A stretch of 16,402 nt of DNA from Enterobacteriaceae bacterium (GTDB lineage: Bacteria > Pseudomonadota > Gammaproteobacteria > Enterobacterales > Enterobacteriaceae). The notes under the pieces are model-generated. The model saw only the letters and a list, made by a program, of their open reading frames with translations, was not told where the DNA came from and did not search any database. Every line of letters begins with the position of its first letter. Positions within the stretch are counted from its first letter, which is position 1. This document shows positions 9,390 through 16,402 of the stretch, piece after piece. The stretch lies in NCBI GenBank assembly GCA_022712475.1, contig JALAGK010000359.1, positions 1 to 16,402 of the forward strand. The letters are read 5' to 3'. Both the position numbers and the translations under genes were made by a program.

Positions 9390-9949
9390 GTAAAACAAGG
9401 CGCTGGGTGATAGTCCTGCTGGCACTGGTGGCGCTGATACTTATCGGCATCAACCTGGTCGATAACGACGATAAAGCCCCGGTGGCGCAAAACACCAGCG
9501 AACCCACGTACAAGAGTGAAGACTCCAGCACAGTGGTGTACAACCCGGCGGGCGCACTCAACTACCGGCTTATCGCCGAGCATGTTGAATACTTTTCTGA
9601 ATCTGCAACGTCATGGTTTACCAAACCAGTGATGACGGTGTATGACGCTGATAAAATTGCAACCTGGGCAGTCAGCGCCGATCGCGCAAAACTGACTGAA
9701 GATCGTATGCTTTATCTGTATGGCAACGTCGAGGTTAACGCCCTGACAGCCGAAGCACAGTTGCGTAAAATCACAACAGACAATGCTCAGGTAAATCTTG
9801 TGACGCAGGATGTCACTTCAGAAGATCTTGTCACGCTGTACGGAACCACATTTAATTCTCAAGGGTTGAAAATGCGTGGCAATTTACGCAAAAAAACGGC
9901 CGAGCTGATTGAAAAGGTTAGAACCTCCTATGAAATTCAGAATAAATAA
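9386..9949 (+). CDS. lptC: LPS transport protein LptC (inner-membrane bitopic)
   Basis: Links the LptB2FG transporter to the periplasmic LptA bridge and receives LPS extracted from the inner membrane. The 187-aa product has a short cytosolic start (MSKTRRW), one transmembrane helix (about residues 7-24) and a periplasmic beta-jellyroll. Conserved segments are PTYKSEDSSTVVYNPAGALNYRL, LYLYGNVEVNAL, ITTDNAQVNLVTQDVTSED and TLYGTTFNSQGLKMRGNL. It ends at EIQNK, four residues short of the E. coli tail. It overlaps kdsC by 4 nt and lptA by 20 nt, so the three cistrons are physically interlocked. Confidence 0.97.
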   Translation: MSKTRRWVIVLLALVALILIGINLVDNDDKAPVAQNTSEPTYKSEDSSTVVYNPAGALNYRLIAEHVEYFSESATSWFTKPVMTVYDADKIATWAVSADRAKLTEDRMLYLYGNVEVNALTAEAQLRKITTDNAQVNLVTQDVTSEDLVTLYGTTFNSQGLKMRGNLRKKTAELIEKVRTSYEIQNK

Positions 9950-10469
9950 ACACAGCCTTAATGTCGTCATGGCCGGTATGCTTTTTGCGGCCTCGCTTCC
10001 TGCTCTTGCCGTAACCGGCGATACAGACAAGCCGATTCATATTGACTCCGATCAGCAGTCACTGGACATGGACAGTAACGTTGCAACCTTCACGGGCAAC
10101 GTGGTGGTGACGCAAGGCACGATTAAGATCAACGCTGATAAAGTGGTGGTCACGCGTCCAGGCGGTGAGCAAGGGAAAGAAGTTGTCGAAGGCTTCGGTA
10201 AACCGGCAACATTTTACCAGATGCAGGACAACGGCAAGCCAGTCAAAGGCCATGCCAACAAGATGCGTTATGAGCTGCAAAATGACTACGTGGTGCTGAC
10301 CGGTGACGCATGGCTGGAGCAGCTCGACAGTAACATTAAAGGCGACAAAATCACGTACCTGGTGAAAGAGCAAAAAATGCAGGCCTTCAGCGAGAAAGGC
10401 AAGCGTGTCACTACGGTTCTGGTGCCGTCCCAGCTCCAGGATAAAAACAACTCTGGCCAGAAGAAATAA
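9930..10469 (+). CDS. lptA: LPS transport periplasmic bridge protein LptA
   Basis: Periplasmic beta-jellyroll protein that polymerises into the bridge carrying LPS from LptC to LptD at the outer membrane. The 179-aa precursor begins MKFRINKHSLNVV with a Sec signal peptide cleaved after ALA (residue 27), giving mature VTGDTDKPIHIDSDQQ, as in E. coli. OstA-type repeats are visible: TFTGNVVVTQGTIKINADKVVVTRPG and VVLTGDAWLEQLDSNIKGDKITYLVKEQKMQAF. The ATG at 9930 is preferred to an upstream in-frame start at 9909 because it gives a clean signal peptide and fits the family. CCTCC next to the start is not a Shine-Dalgarno; coupling to lptC by the 20-nt overlap probably drives translation. The C-terminal tail is a little shorter than in E. 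coli. Confidence 0.97.
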   Translation: MKFRINKHSLNVVMAGMLFAASLPALAVTGDTDKPIHIDSDQQSLDMDSNVATFTGNVVVTQGTIKINADKVVVTRPGGEQGKEVVEGFGKPATFYQMQDNGKPVKGHANKMRYELQNDYVVLTGDAWLEQLDSNIKGDKITYLVKEQKMQAFSEKGKRVTTVLVPSQLQDKNNSGQKK

Positions 10470-10475
10470 TCCGGT

Positions 10476-11201
10476 ATGGCAACTCTCATAGCAAAAAACC
10501 TCGCCAAGGCCTACAAAGGCCGCAGGGTGGTTGAAGATGTCAGCCTGACGGTGAAGTCAGGCGAGATAGTGGGCCTGCTTGGACCAAACGGCGCGGGTAA
10601 AACCACCACGTTTTACATGGTCGTGGGCATTGTGCCGCGTGATGCAGGCAACATCATCATTGACGAAGAAGATATCAGCCTGCTGCCGCTGCATGCGCGT
10701 GCGCGTCGCGGCATCGGCTACCTGCCTCAGGAAGCGTCCATCTTTCGTCGCCTGAGCGTGTACGACAATCTAATGGCGGTGCTGCAAATCCGAGACGATT
10801 TGACAGAAGAACAGCGTGAAGACCGCGCGAAAGAACTGATGGAAGAGTTTCATATCGACCATCTGCGCAACAGTCTCGGCCAGTCGCTGTCGGGCGGTGA
10901 GCGCCGCCGCGTGGAAATTGCCCGTGCGCTGGCAGCAAACCCCAAGTTTATTCTGCTCGACGAACCGTTTGCCGGTGTTGACCCCATTTCTGTTATTGAT
11001 ATCAAGCGTATTATCGAACACCTGCGCGATAGCGGGCTGGGCGTGCTGATAACTGACCACAACGTGCGTGAAACGCTTGCCGTGTGCGAACGCGCGTATA
11101 TCGTGAGTCAGGGCCACCTTATTGCGCACGGCTCACCGGACGAAATACTCGCGGACGAACAAGTTAAGCGCGTGTATCTTGGGGAAGAGTTCAGACTTTG
11201 A
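10476..11201 (+). CDS. lptB: ATPase of the LPS export ABC transporter
   Basis: Cytosolic ABC ATPase that, with LptF and LptG (encoded elsewhere), extracts LPS from the inner membrane. The 241-aa length equals E. coli LptB. It has Walker A GPNGAGKT (36-43), Q-loop Q85 in [10 protein letters not shown], signature LSGGE (138-142), Walker B ILLDE with catalytic E163, and switch histidine H195 ([10 protein letters not shown]). The C-terminal YLGEEFRL motif is typical of LptB. The ATG follows the lptA stop by 6 nt with only a weak ribosome-binding site, so translational coupling is likely. It is the last transport gene before rpoN, 115 bp downstream. Confidence 0.98.
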   Translation: MATLIAKNLAKAYKGRRVVEDVSLTVKSGEIVGLLGPNGAGKTTTFYMVVGIVPRDAGNIIIDEEDISLLPLHARARRGIGYLPQEASIFRRLSVYDNLMAVLQIRDDLTEEQREDRAKELMEEFHIDHLRNSLGQSLSGGERRRVEIARALAANPKFILLDEPFAGVDPISVIDIKRIIEHLRDSGLGVLITDHNVRETLAVCERAYIVSQGHLIAHGSPDEILADEQVKRVYLGEEFRL

Positions 11202-11316
11202 TAGGGTATCGTTGTGTGGCACGTTAATCGCTACACGCTGACGCAGCCCTTCACGGAGTGTTATTCAACAGGGAAGCGATTGACAGACACGACTTCTGAG
11301 GAGTTTTGCTCTGAAT
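11202..11316 (+). other. lptB-rpoN intergenic leader
   Basis: This 115-bp spacer is the longest gap inside the plus-strand run from kdsD to npr. I see no terminator. A TTGACA at 11280-11285 lacks a matching -10. GAGGAG at 11298-11303 is the likely rpoN ribosome-binding site, although at 13 nt it is further from the ATG than usual. An internal rpoN promoter here is possible but not shown by the sequence. Confidence 0.4.
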
Positions 11317-12750
11317 ATGAAGCAAGGTTTGCAATTAAAGCTGAGCCAACAGCTTGCCATGACGCCGCAACTGCAACAGGCCATTCGCCTGTTGCAGCTC
11401 TCCACGCTGGAGCTTCAACAGGAGCTACAGCAGGCGCTGGAAAGCAATCCGCTGCTTGAGCAAACCGACCCTCACGATGAAATCGATACCCAGGAAACGC
11501 CGGACAGAGAATCTCTCGACAGCAGCGAAGCGCTGGAGCAGCGCGAAATGCCCGATGAGCTCCCGCTCGACGCCAGCTGGGATGAAATCTACACCGCCGG
11601 TACGCCTTCTGGCAGCAGCACCGACTACCTCGACGATGAGCTGCCCATTTACCAGGGTGAAACCACACAGTCACTCCAGGATTACCTGATGTGGCAGGTT
11701 CAGCTTACGCCCTTTTCTGATACTGACAGAGCCATCGCGACCTCCATTGTCGATGCCGTTGATGACACCGGCTACCTGACTGTATCAGTTGAAGATATTC
11801 TCGAAAGCCTCGGCAATGATGATGTGACGCCCGAAGAAGTGGAAGCGGTGCTCAAGCGCATCCAGCGCTTTGACCCGGTTGGCGTCGCCGCGCGCGATCT
11901 GCGCGACTGCCTGCTTATCCAACTCTCCCAATTCAGCCCACAAACGCCGTACCTGGCACAGGCGCGCCTCATCATCGCCGACCATATCGATTTGCTGGCT
12001 AACCACGATTTTCGCTCGCTGATGCGTCTGACACGGCTTAAAGAAGACGTGCTCAAAGAAGCCGTTACGCTGATTCAGTCGCTCGACCCACGGCCGGGCC
12101 AGTCAATTCAAACGGGCGAGCCGGAATACGTGATTCCCGATGTGCTGGTGCGTAAACAGCAAGGTCGCTGGAGCGTCGAGCTGAACAACGACAGTATTCC
12201 ACGCCTTAAAATTAACCAGCAGTATGCGGCCATGGGCGCAGGTTCGCGCAATGAAGCCGACACCCAGTTTATTCGCAGCAATCTGCAGGAAGCGAAGTGG
12301 CTGATAAAAAGCCTTGAGAGCCGCAACGATACGCTGCTGCGGGTGAGCCGCTGCATCGTTGAGCAGCAGCAGAATTTTTTTGAGCACGGCGAAGAGCAGA
12401 TGAAACCGATGGTGCTGGCCGATATAGCCCAGGCCGTCGAGATGCACGAATCCACAATCTCACGCGTGACCACGCAAAAATATCTTCACAGCCCGAGAGG
12501 TATTTTTGAACTGAAGTATTTCTTTTCCAGCCACGTCAATACCGAAGGCGGAGGTGAAGCCTCGTCCACGGCAATCCGTGCACTGGTAAAGAAACTAATA
12601 GCTGCGGAGAATCCCGCCAAGCCACTGAGCGACAGCAAGCTTACCACCCTACTTTCCAGCCAGGGAATTATGGTGGCACGCCGCACTGTTGCAAAGTACC
12701 GAGAGTCTTTATCGATTCCTCCGTCAAATCAGCGCAAACAGCTGGTATGA
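11317..12750 (+). CDS. rpoN: RNA polymerase sigma-54 factor
   Basis: Sigma factor that directs core polymerase to -24/-12 promoters and needs AAA+ activators; it controls nitrogen assimilation and other functions. The 477-aa length equals the E. coli protein. Region I is the Gln/Leu-rich activator-response segment (residues 1-50, [20 protein letters not shown]). An acidic region II (about 51-110) follows, then the core-binding region ([33 protein letters not shown]). The HTH is at about 365-385 ([20 protein letters not shown]), and the RpoN box [10 protein letters not shown] is at 454-463. The start matches E. coli (MKQGLQL). It lies between lptB and hpf, the conserved order in which sigma-54 is followed by the nitrogen-PTS genes. 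Confidence 0.98.
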   Translation: MKQGLQLKLSQQLAMTPQLQQAIRLLQLSTLELQQELQQALESNPLLEQTDPHDEIDTQETPDRESLDSSEALEQREMPDELPLDASWDEIYTAGTPSGSSTDYLDDELPIYQGETTQSLQDYLMWQVQLTPFSDTDRAIATSIVDAVDDTGYLTVSVEDILESLGNDDVTPEEVEAVLKRIQRFDPVGVAARDLRDCLLIQLSQFSPQTPYLAQARLIIADHIDLLANHDFRSLMRLTRLKEDVLKEAVTLIQSLDPRPGQSIQTGEPEYVIPDVLVRKQQGRWSVELNNDSIPRLKINQQYAAMGAGSRNEADTQFIRSNLQEAKWLIKSLESRNDTLLRVSRCIVEQQQNFFEHGEEQMKPMVLADIAQAVEMHESTISRVTTQKYLHSPRGIFELKYFFSSHVNTEGGGEASSTAIRALVKKLIAAENPAKPLSDSKLTTLLSSQGIMVARRTVAKYRESLSIPPSNQRKQLV

Positions 12751-12774
12751 CCCAACCTGATAAGGAAGACACTT

Positions 12775-13062
12775 ATGCAGCTCAATGTTACTGGACAGAA
12801 CGTCGAAATTACCGATGCCCTGCGCGAGTTTCTGGATAAAAAATTCGCCAAGTTGGAACAATATTTTGAACGGATCAATCAGGTCTATATTGTGTTGAAA
12901 GTGGAAAAGGTGACGCATGCAGCGGATGCTACGCTGCACGTCAACGGCGGAGAGCTGCATGCTGGTGCAGAAGGTCAGGATATGTATGCCGCAATAGACA
13001 GTCTGATCGACAAACTGGCCCGTCAGCTAAACAAACATAAAGACAAATTAAAACAACACTGA
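12775..13062 (+). CDS. hpf: Ribosome hibernation promoting factor
   Basis: Short-form HPF that binds the decoding region of the 30S subunit in stationary phase and helps RMF form 100S ribosome dimers. The 95-aa product equals E. coli Hpf: a beta-alpha-beta-beta-beta-alpha fold starting MQLNVTGQNVEITDALREF, with HVNGGELHAGAEGQDMYAAID before the second helix and a lysine-rich end KHKDKLKQH. It lacks the long C-terminal dimerisation domain of long HPF. AAGGA 8 nt upstream supports the start. It is 24 bp after rpoN and precedes ptsN across a structured spacer (13063-13120). Confidence 0.97.
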   Translation: MQLNVTGQNVEITDALREFLDKKFAKLEQYFERINQVYIVLKVEKVTHAADATLHVNGGELHAGAEGQDMYAAIDSLIDKLARQLNKHKDKLKQH

Positions 13063-13066
13063 TAAT

Positions 13067-13106
13067 CCGGACGTTTGCGCGCCGTGGCCCAGGTCCGGCG
13101 CGTAAA
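13067..13106 (+). other. Two overlapping, mutually exclusive hairpins between hpf and ptsN
   Basis: Hairpin A pairs CCGGAC (13067-13072) with GTCCGG (13093-13098). Hairpin B pairs the arm 13074-13084 (ending GCGCGCCG) with 13096-13106 (starting CGGCGCG), 11 bp including one G-U, with an 11-nt loop. They share bases 13096-13098, so only one can form. Hairpin B ends 4 nt before the ptsN Shine-Dalgarno (AGGTG, 13111-13115). No U-tract follows, so it is not an intrinsic terminator. Pairing is seen in the sequence; any regulatory role is inference. Confidence 0.6.
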
Positions 13107-13120
13107 ACTCAGGTGAAATT

Positions 13121-13606
13121 ATGATGAATAATGATTCGGCTCTGCAATTGAGCAATGTTCTTAACCAGGAATGTACCCGAGCTGGCGTCCACTGCCAGAG
13201 CAAAAAGCGTGCGCTGGAAATTGTCAGCGAGTTGGCTGCAAAGCAACTGGGGCTGGCCCCACAGGTTGTTTTTGAAGCCGTCCTCACCCGTGAACGCATG
13301 GGCAGTACCGGCATCGGCAATGGCATTGCTATCCCACATGGAAAACTGGAAGAAGATACCCTCAGAGCCGTTGGCGTGTTTATTCAGCTTGAAACACCTA
13401 TCGCCTTTGACGCCATTGATAACCAACCCGTCGATTTATTATTTGCGCTACTGGTACCCGCAGATCAAACTAAAACGCATCTGCACACGCTGTCGCTGGT
13501 GGCGAAGCGCCTGGCCGATAAGAATATCTGTCGCCGCCTGCGGGCTGCGCAAACCGATGAAGAGCTGTGGCAAATCATCACAGAAAATACAAACGACAGT
13601 GAATAA
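13121..13606 (+). CDS. ptsN: Nitrogen-PTS enzyme IIA (EIIA-Ntr)
   Basis: Last phospho-acceptor of the PTS-Ntr relay (PtsP, NPr, PtsN). Its phosphorylation state modulates potassium transport (TrkA, KdpD) and other targets in E. coli. The 161-aa product has the phosphorylated histidine H73 in GIAIPHGKLEEDT and typical segments GSTGIGNG, LETPIAFDAIDNQPVDLLFALL and THLHTLSLVAKRLAD. Two adjacent ATGs are possible. The first (13121) aligns with E. coli (MMNND against MTNND) and lies 7 nt after the AGG core. The C-terminus is two residues shorter than E. coli. It lies downstream of hpf across a structured spacer and 49 bp upstream of rapZ. Confidence 0.97.
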   Translation: MMNNDSALQLSNVLNQECTRAGVHCQSKKRALEIVSELAAKQLGLAPQVVFEAVLTRERMGSTGIGNGIAIPHGKLEEDTLRAVGVFIQLETPIAFDAIDNQPVDLLFALLVPADQTKTHLHTLSLVAKRLADKNICRRLRAAQTDEELWQIITENTNDSE

Positions 13607-13639
13607 GTCCGGCCGCGCACGGGGTGCGGCGTAAATCAG
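13607..13639 (+). other. GC-rich hairpin element between ptsN and rapZ
   Basis: GCC (13612-13614) and GCAC (13617-13620) pair with GTGC (13624-13627) and GGC (13628-13630) around a 3-nt loop, with a two-base bulge. It starts right after the ptsN stop. The flanks GTCCGG and CGGCGTAAATCAG echo the spacer upstream of ptsN (GTCCGG and CGGCGCGTAAA..TCAG), suggesting related elements. No U-tract is present. Confidence 0.45.
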
Positions 13640-13655
13640 TGGGGAGAGACTGTAC

Positions 13656-14510
13656 ATGGTGCTGATGATTGTCAGCGGTCGCTCGGGTTCAGGTAAGTCT
13701 GTAGCGTTGCGTGCTCTGGAAGACATGGGTTTTTACTGTGTGGATAACCTGCCGGTCGTACTGTTGCCGGAGCTGGCCCAAACGCTGGCTGAGCGTAAAA
13801 TTTCTGCCGCGGTCAGTATCGACGTGCGTAACATGCCGGAATCCCCGGAGATTTTTGAACAAGCAATGGGTAACCTACCCGATGCGTTTTCACCGCAGCT
13901 GCTGTTTCTTGATGCTGACCGCAATACGCTGATTCGCCGCTACAGCGATACGCGCCGTCTGCATCCGCTTTCAAGCAAAAATCTATCTCTGGAAAGTGCT
14001 ATTGACCAGGAAAGTGACTTGCTGGAGCCACTGCGCTCACGCGCCGATCTGATTATCGATACCTCGGAAATGTCTGTGCACGAGTTGGCAGAAATGCTGC
14101 GTACGCGTCTGCTTGGCAAACGCGAACGTGAACTAACAATGGTGTTCGAATCGTTTGGCTTTAAACACGGTATCCCTATTGATGCCGACTATGTGTTTGA
14201 CGTACGCTTTTTACCTAACCCGCACTGGGATCCTAAGCTGCGTCCAATGACCGGCCTTGATAAACCGGTGGCGGCCTTCCTTGACAGACATACTGAGGTT
14301 CATAACTTTATCTACCAGACCCGCAGCTATCTTGAGCTGTGGCTGCCAATGTTGGAAACCAACAACCGCAGTTATCTGACCGTGGCAATTGGTTGTACTG
14401 GCGGTAAACACCGTTCTGTTTATATCGCGGAGCAGCTTGCCGATTACTTCCGCTCACGCGGCAAGAACGTCCAGTCCCGCCACCGCACGCTGGAAAAGCG
14501 TAAAACATGA
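13656..14510 (+). CDS. rapZ: RNase adapter protein RapZ
   Basis: Binds the small RNA GlmZ and presents it to RNase E when glucosamine-6-phosphate is plentiful, so lowering GlmS synthesis; it thereby tunes amino-sugar supply for the envelope. The 284-aa length equals E. coli RapZ. The N-terminal P-loop is GRSGSGKS (8-15). A Walker B-like LLFLDAD segment follows. The C-terminal domain carries [11 protein letters not shown] and [11 protein letters not shown]. The RNA-binding basic residues K270, K281, R282 and K283 are all conserved. The start matches E. coli (MVLMIVSG) with GGGGAGAG upstream. It overlaps npr by ATGA (14507-14510). Confidence 0.97.
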   Translation: MVLMIVSGRSGSGKSVALRALEDMGFYCVDNLPVVLLPELAQTLAERKISAAVSIDVRNMPESPEIFEQAMGNLPDAFSPQLLFLDADRNTLIRRYSDTRRLHPLSSKNLSLESAIDQESDLLEPLRSRADLIIDTSEMSVHELAEMLRTRLLGKRERELTMVFESFGFKHGIPIDADYVFDVRFLPNPHWDPKLRPMTGLDKPVAAFLDRHTEVHNFIYQTRSYLELWLPMLETNNRSYLTVAIGCTGGKHRSVYIAEQLADYFRSRGKNVQSRHRTLEKRKT

Positions 14511-14779
14511 CCGTCAGACAGACCGTTGAAATCACCAACCGGCTGGGCATGCATGCCCGCCCGGCCATGAAACTGTTCGAACTGGTGCAGAGTTTTGATG
14601 CGGAGGTGCTGCTGCGTAACGAAGGTGGCACCGAAGCGGAAGCCAGTAGTGTCATTGCGCTGCTGATGCTGGACTCGGCACAAGGCGGACATATTGAAGT
14701 GGAAGCAAGCGGCCCGCAGGAGCAGGAAGCGCTTGACGCAGTTGTCGCACTATTTAACGCCGGCTTTGACGAAGACTAA
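14507..14779 (+). CDS. npr: Phosphocarrier protein NPr of the nitrogen PTS
   Basis: HPr-like carrier that passes phosphate from PtsP (EI-Ntr) to H73 of PtsN. The 90-aa product has the active-site histidine H16 in LGMHARPAM and the HPr-fold segments [23 protein letters not shown] and [17 protein letters not shown]. The length equals E. coli NPr (ptsO). Its ATG overlaps the rapZ stop by four bases, indicating translational coupling. It is the last gene of the plus-strand run. In E. coli K-12 yrbL follows; here the next gene is mtgA on the opposite strand. Confidence 0.97.
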   Translation: MTVRQTVEITNRLGMHARPAMKLFELVQSFDAEVLLRNEGGTEAEASSVIALLMLDSAQGGHIEVEASGPQEQEALDAVVALFNAGFDED

Positions 14780-14932
14780 GCTGTCTTTGCTCTGCCAGTC
14801 GTTACAGACCTGCTTGCCCACACAAACTCACGCTAATCCCATACTTTTTCACGCTATGTTCTGGGGTCAGTCGCCACTATATACAGTGCATAACAGTAGC
14901 GTTTTCTCTATGGCGTCAACCCTGCTGCTACA
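14780..14932. other. Convergent npr-mtgA intergenic region
   Basis: These 153 bp between npr (plus) and mtgA (minus) hold no convincing terminator, RNA gene or ORF. A near-palindrome CACTATATACAGTG at 14876-14889 is the only structured element I noticed, along with weak GTAGC/GCTAC pairing. In E. coli K-12 this interval contains yrbL; no recognisable fragment of it remains here. Confidence 0.6.
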
Positions 14933-15658
14933 TCAGTGCAAGCGGTGCTGTGCCAGAAAGCGCTCGCCGCCAAGCTGGCGCATCTGGCGCAAAATCCACT
15001 GCTGACGCGACATGACATAGCCAGAAGGTGCATTCACTTTAAAGCGAATAGGGTTTGGCAGCACAGCGGCCAGCAGAGCTGCTTCTGACTGGCTCAGGCG
15101 GCTGGCCGGTTTATGAAAATAGTGCTGCGATGCAGCTTCCACACCAAAGATTCCGTCACCAAATTCGGCAATATTAAGATATACGGTAAGAATTCGCCGC
15201 TTACTCCAGACCAGTTCAATGCCTGCAGTCAGCCCCGCTTCCAGTCCCTTACGTAACCAGCTACGCCCATCCCACAGCAATAAATTTTTGGCCGTCTGCT
15301 GCGTAAGCGTAGAAGCTCCGCGTATACGTGAGCCTTCACCGCTGCTCTGGAGCACTTTCTGGATGGACGCCACGTCAAATCCCCAGTGGCTCGGGAAGGT
15401 CTGGTCTTCTGCTGCTACCACTGCCAGCGGCATCCAGGGCGAAATCTCATCCATAGCAACCCAGTCAGAGTGCGCCACATAACTAAAATCGCCCCTCAGC
15501 CACGCGCTAACCTGGCGCTCGGCCATCACCGCCGAAAAGGGCACTGGCAGGAAGCTGAACAGCACGATCCCCCCACCCCAGAGAACAATTAGCACCAGCG
15601 CAATGCGCCATAACCAGCGCGTCACCCAGGCTTTCATCCCGGAACGCCGTTTACGCAT
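14933..15658 (-). CDS. mtgA: Monofunctional biosynthetic peptidoglycan transglycosylase
   Basis: GT51-family enzyme that polymerises lipid II into glycan strands at the periplasmic face and lacks a transpeptidase domain. The 241-aa product has an N-terminal transmembrane helix (about residues 18-37). The GT51 motifs are [12 protein letters not shown] with catalytic E84, [13 protein letters not shown] (113-125), [32 protein letters not shown] (153-172) and [11 protein letters not shown]. The ATG at 15658 is chosen because the N-terminal region then aligns residue for residue with the 242-aa E. coli protein. The frame stays open 20 codons further, inside elbB. A later ATG at 15637 is possible. 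It overlaps elbB by 8 nt, so translational coupling is likely. Confidence 0.95.
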   Translation of the reverse strand: MRKRRSGMKAWVTRWLWRIALVLIVLWGGGIVLFSFLPVPFSAVMAERQVSAWLRGDFSYVAHSDWVAMDEISPWMPLAVVAAEDQTFPSHWGFDVASIQKVLQSSGEGSRIRGASTLTQQTAKNLLLWDGRSWLRKGLEAGLTAGIELVWSKRRILTVYLNIAEFGDGIFGVEAASQHYFHKPASRLSQSEAALLAAVLPNPIRFKVNAPSGYVMSRQQWILRQMRQLGGERFLAQHRLH

Positions 15659-16310
15659 CCGCACACAGCCCCAACACGCGAGACACCAGCTTCTCGATAC
15701 CGTCTGCGGCTTCATCAATACGCTGCGCCAGCATATAAGCAGGCGTTGTTACCACCTTCTGTTCTTCATCTACCACAATGTCATTCACCGGGCACGGCAC
15801 GTGTTCGCCGCCCATTTCCTCAACCACGTCGGCGGTGTCGACGTCTGTTCCGATGGTCAGGCGCAACGGTGTCTGCAAGATAACCGGCAATAAGGCAGGC
15901 GCGATACAGATAAACCCAAGTGGTTTACCGGCCGCATGGCAATCGCGTGCAAGCGTCACAAGATCGGGCTCAACCGTACAGACACTGCCCTGAGAGGCAA
16001 AGTTACTCAAATTTTTTGCTGCACCAAAACCACCGGGTACAATCAGTGCATCCAGTTCCTGCGCCTTTGCGTTCGCGAGAGGCTGAATCGTTCCACGTGC
16101 CAGTCGCGCCGCCTCAATAAGTACATTGCGGCTTTCTGCCATCGGCTCGCCCGTCAAATGATTGATTACGTCTGCTTGAGTTTTATCCGGTGCGAAACAC
16201 ACCGCCTCGGCCCCGTTTCGCGCAATCGCTAACAGCGTGATTACCGTTTCATGGATTTCCGATCCGTCGAAAACCCCGCATCCACTTAGAACTACACCAA
16301 TTTTTTTCAC
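15651..16310 (-). CDS. elbB: Glyoxalase ElbB (DJ-1/PfpI-like family)
   Basis: Member of the class I glutamine amidotransferase-like/DJ-1 superfamily; E. coli ElbB (YhbL) shows weak glyoxalase activity and its physiological role is unclear. The 219-aa product has the nucleophile-elbow cysteine C135 in [10 protein letters not shown]. The conserved N-terminal [36 protein letters not shown] and [26 protein letters not shown] are also present. The start is GTG at 16310-16308, preceded by AAGGA at 8 nt, so the start choice is good despite the rarer codon. It overlaps mtgA by 8 nt at its 3' end. In E. coli arcB lies just upstream on the same strand; here that position is at or beyond the window edge. 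Confidence 0.95.
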   Translation of the reverse strand: MKKIGVVLSGCGVFDGSEIHETVITLLAIARNGAEAVCFAPDKTQADVINHLTGEPMAESRNVLIEAARLARGTIQPLANAKAQELDALIVPGGFGAAKNLSNFASQGSVCTVEPDLVTLARDCHAAGKPLGFICIAPALLPVILQTPLRLTIGTDVDTADVVEEMGGEHVPCPVNDIVVDEEQKVVTTPAYMLAQRIDEAADGIEKLVSRVLGLCADA

Positions 16311-16328
16311 GTTATCATTCCTTTTAGC

Positions 16329-16392
16329 GAATCAGTCAAAAAAAAGTAATTTTATTAATAAGGACGCTATGCTTCACATATTTTACTGATTC
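16329..16392. repeat. Inverted repeat upstream of elbB
   Basis: GAATCAGT (16329-16336) is matched by its exact reverse complement ACTGATTC (16385-16392). The match extends inward as AAAA against TTTT after one bulged base, about 12 bp in all, with a loop of some 40 AT-rich bases. On the minus strand this sits between the expected arcB end and elbB. It could be a weak transcript-end structure or a regulator site. The repeat is certain; its role is not. Confidence 0.5.
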
Positions 16393-16402
16393 AGGTAACA
16401 AA

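Noticed and set aside
9842..9862. Possible sigma-E promoter (GGAACC) inside lptC ahead of lptA
   Set aside because: A sigma-E promoter for lptA is reported in E. coli, but here the only TC-rich -10 candidate is about 10 nt away rather than 15-16, so I could not support one.
11214..11459. An 81-codon frame from GTG 11214 running into rpoN out of frame
   Set aside because: No ribosome-binding site, low-complexity Ala/Thr-rich sequence in the overlap, and most of it is a frame shadow of rpoN.
14876..14889. LexA-box-like sequence CACTATATACAGTG between npr and mtgA
   Set aside because: Only one half (ACAG) fits the CTGT-N8-ACAG consensus; the left half lacks CTGT and neither neighbour is an SOS gene.
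14890..14919. Promoter-like TTGACG-18-TGTTAT on the minus strand after mtgA, pointing into npr antisense
   Set aside because: The -10 is poor, the spacer is long and no gene lies downstream on that strand; most likely chance.
16296..16333. Promoter TTGACT-17-GATAAC directly upstream of elbB
   Set aside because: Its -10 abuts the GTG start, so transcription would begin inside the gene; the spacing therefore looks coincidental.
16311..16402. C-terminal end of arcB on the minus strand at the window edge
   Set aside because: A frame ending in TGA just inside the edge is too short (three codons) to recognise; presence of arcB is expected from E. coli order but not shown.

Overview
This window is a chromosomal housekeeping segment from a member of the Enterobacteriaceae (Gammaproteobacteria). 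Nearly every protein aligns, from memory, along its full length with its Escherichia coli K-12 counterpart. Gene order also follows the E. coli rplU/ispB-sfsB-murA-mla-lpt-rpoN-ptsN-elbB block. Sequence differences such as the MlaB loop, the LptC C-terminus and the missing yrbL show that it is not E. coli itself. I cannot fix the genus from sequence alone. There are no mobile elements, tRNAs, rRNAs or CRISPR arrays, and no gene-free stretch exceeds 300 bases.

Layout. (1) 1-92: the start of rplU on the minus strand, diverging from ispB (341-1312, octaprenyl diphosphate synthase), with a clear sigma-70-type promoter for rplU between them. (2) sfsB (1507-1773, plus) converges on murA, with a perfect 22-bp palindromic terminator between them. 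(3) A minus-strand block reads mlaF-mlaE-mlaD-mlaC-mlaB (outer-membrane lipid asymmetry ABC system), then a terminator-like hairpin, then ibaG (BolA family) and murA (first committed step of peptidoglycan synthesis). (4) A plus-strand run diverges from mlaF: yrbG, kdsD and kdsC (Kdo synthesis), lptC-lptA-lptB (LPS transport), rpoN (sigma-54), hpf (ribosome hibernation), ptsN, rapZ and npr (nitrogen PTS and GlmZ/GlmS control). (5) mtgA and elbB lie on the minus strand, overlapping by 8 nt and convergent with npr.

How they work together. The theme is envelope building. MurA and MtgA act at the beginning and end of peptidoglycan synthesis. KdsD/KdsC make the Kdo that completes the minimal LPS, LptA/B/C carry LPS outward, and Mla returns mislocalised phospholipid from the outer membrane. 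RapZ controls amino-sugar supply, which feeds both MurA and lipid A. Sigma-54, Hpf and the PTS-Ntr proteins add nutritional and stationary-phase regulation. Tight spacing and overlaps (TAATG between mlaC and mlaB; ATGA at kdsC/lptC and rapZ/npr; 20 nt at lptC/lptA) indicate co-transcription and translational coupling.

I see no undescribed multi-gene system. The items worth a second look are non-coding or organisational: two mutually exclusive hairpins between hpf and ptsN, a related hairpin between ptsN and rapZ, repeated TTGTGT/ACACAA elements upstream of sfsB, the absence of yrbL between npr and mtgA, and an inverted repeat upstream of elbB.
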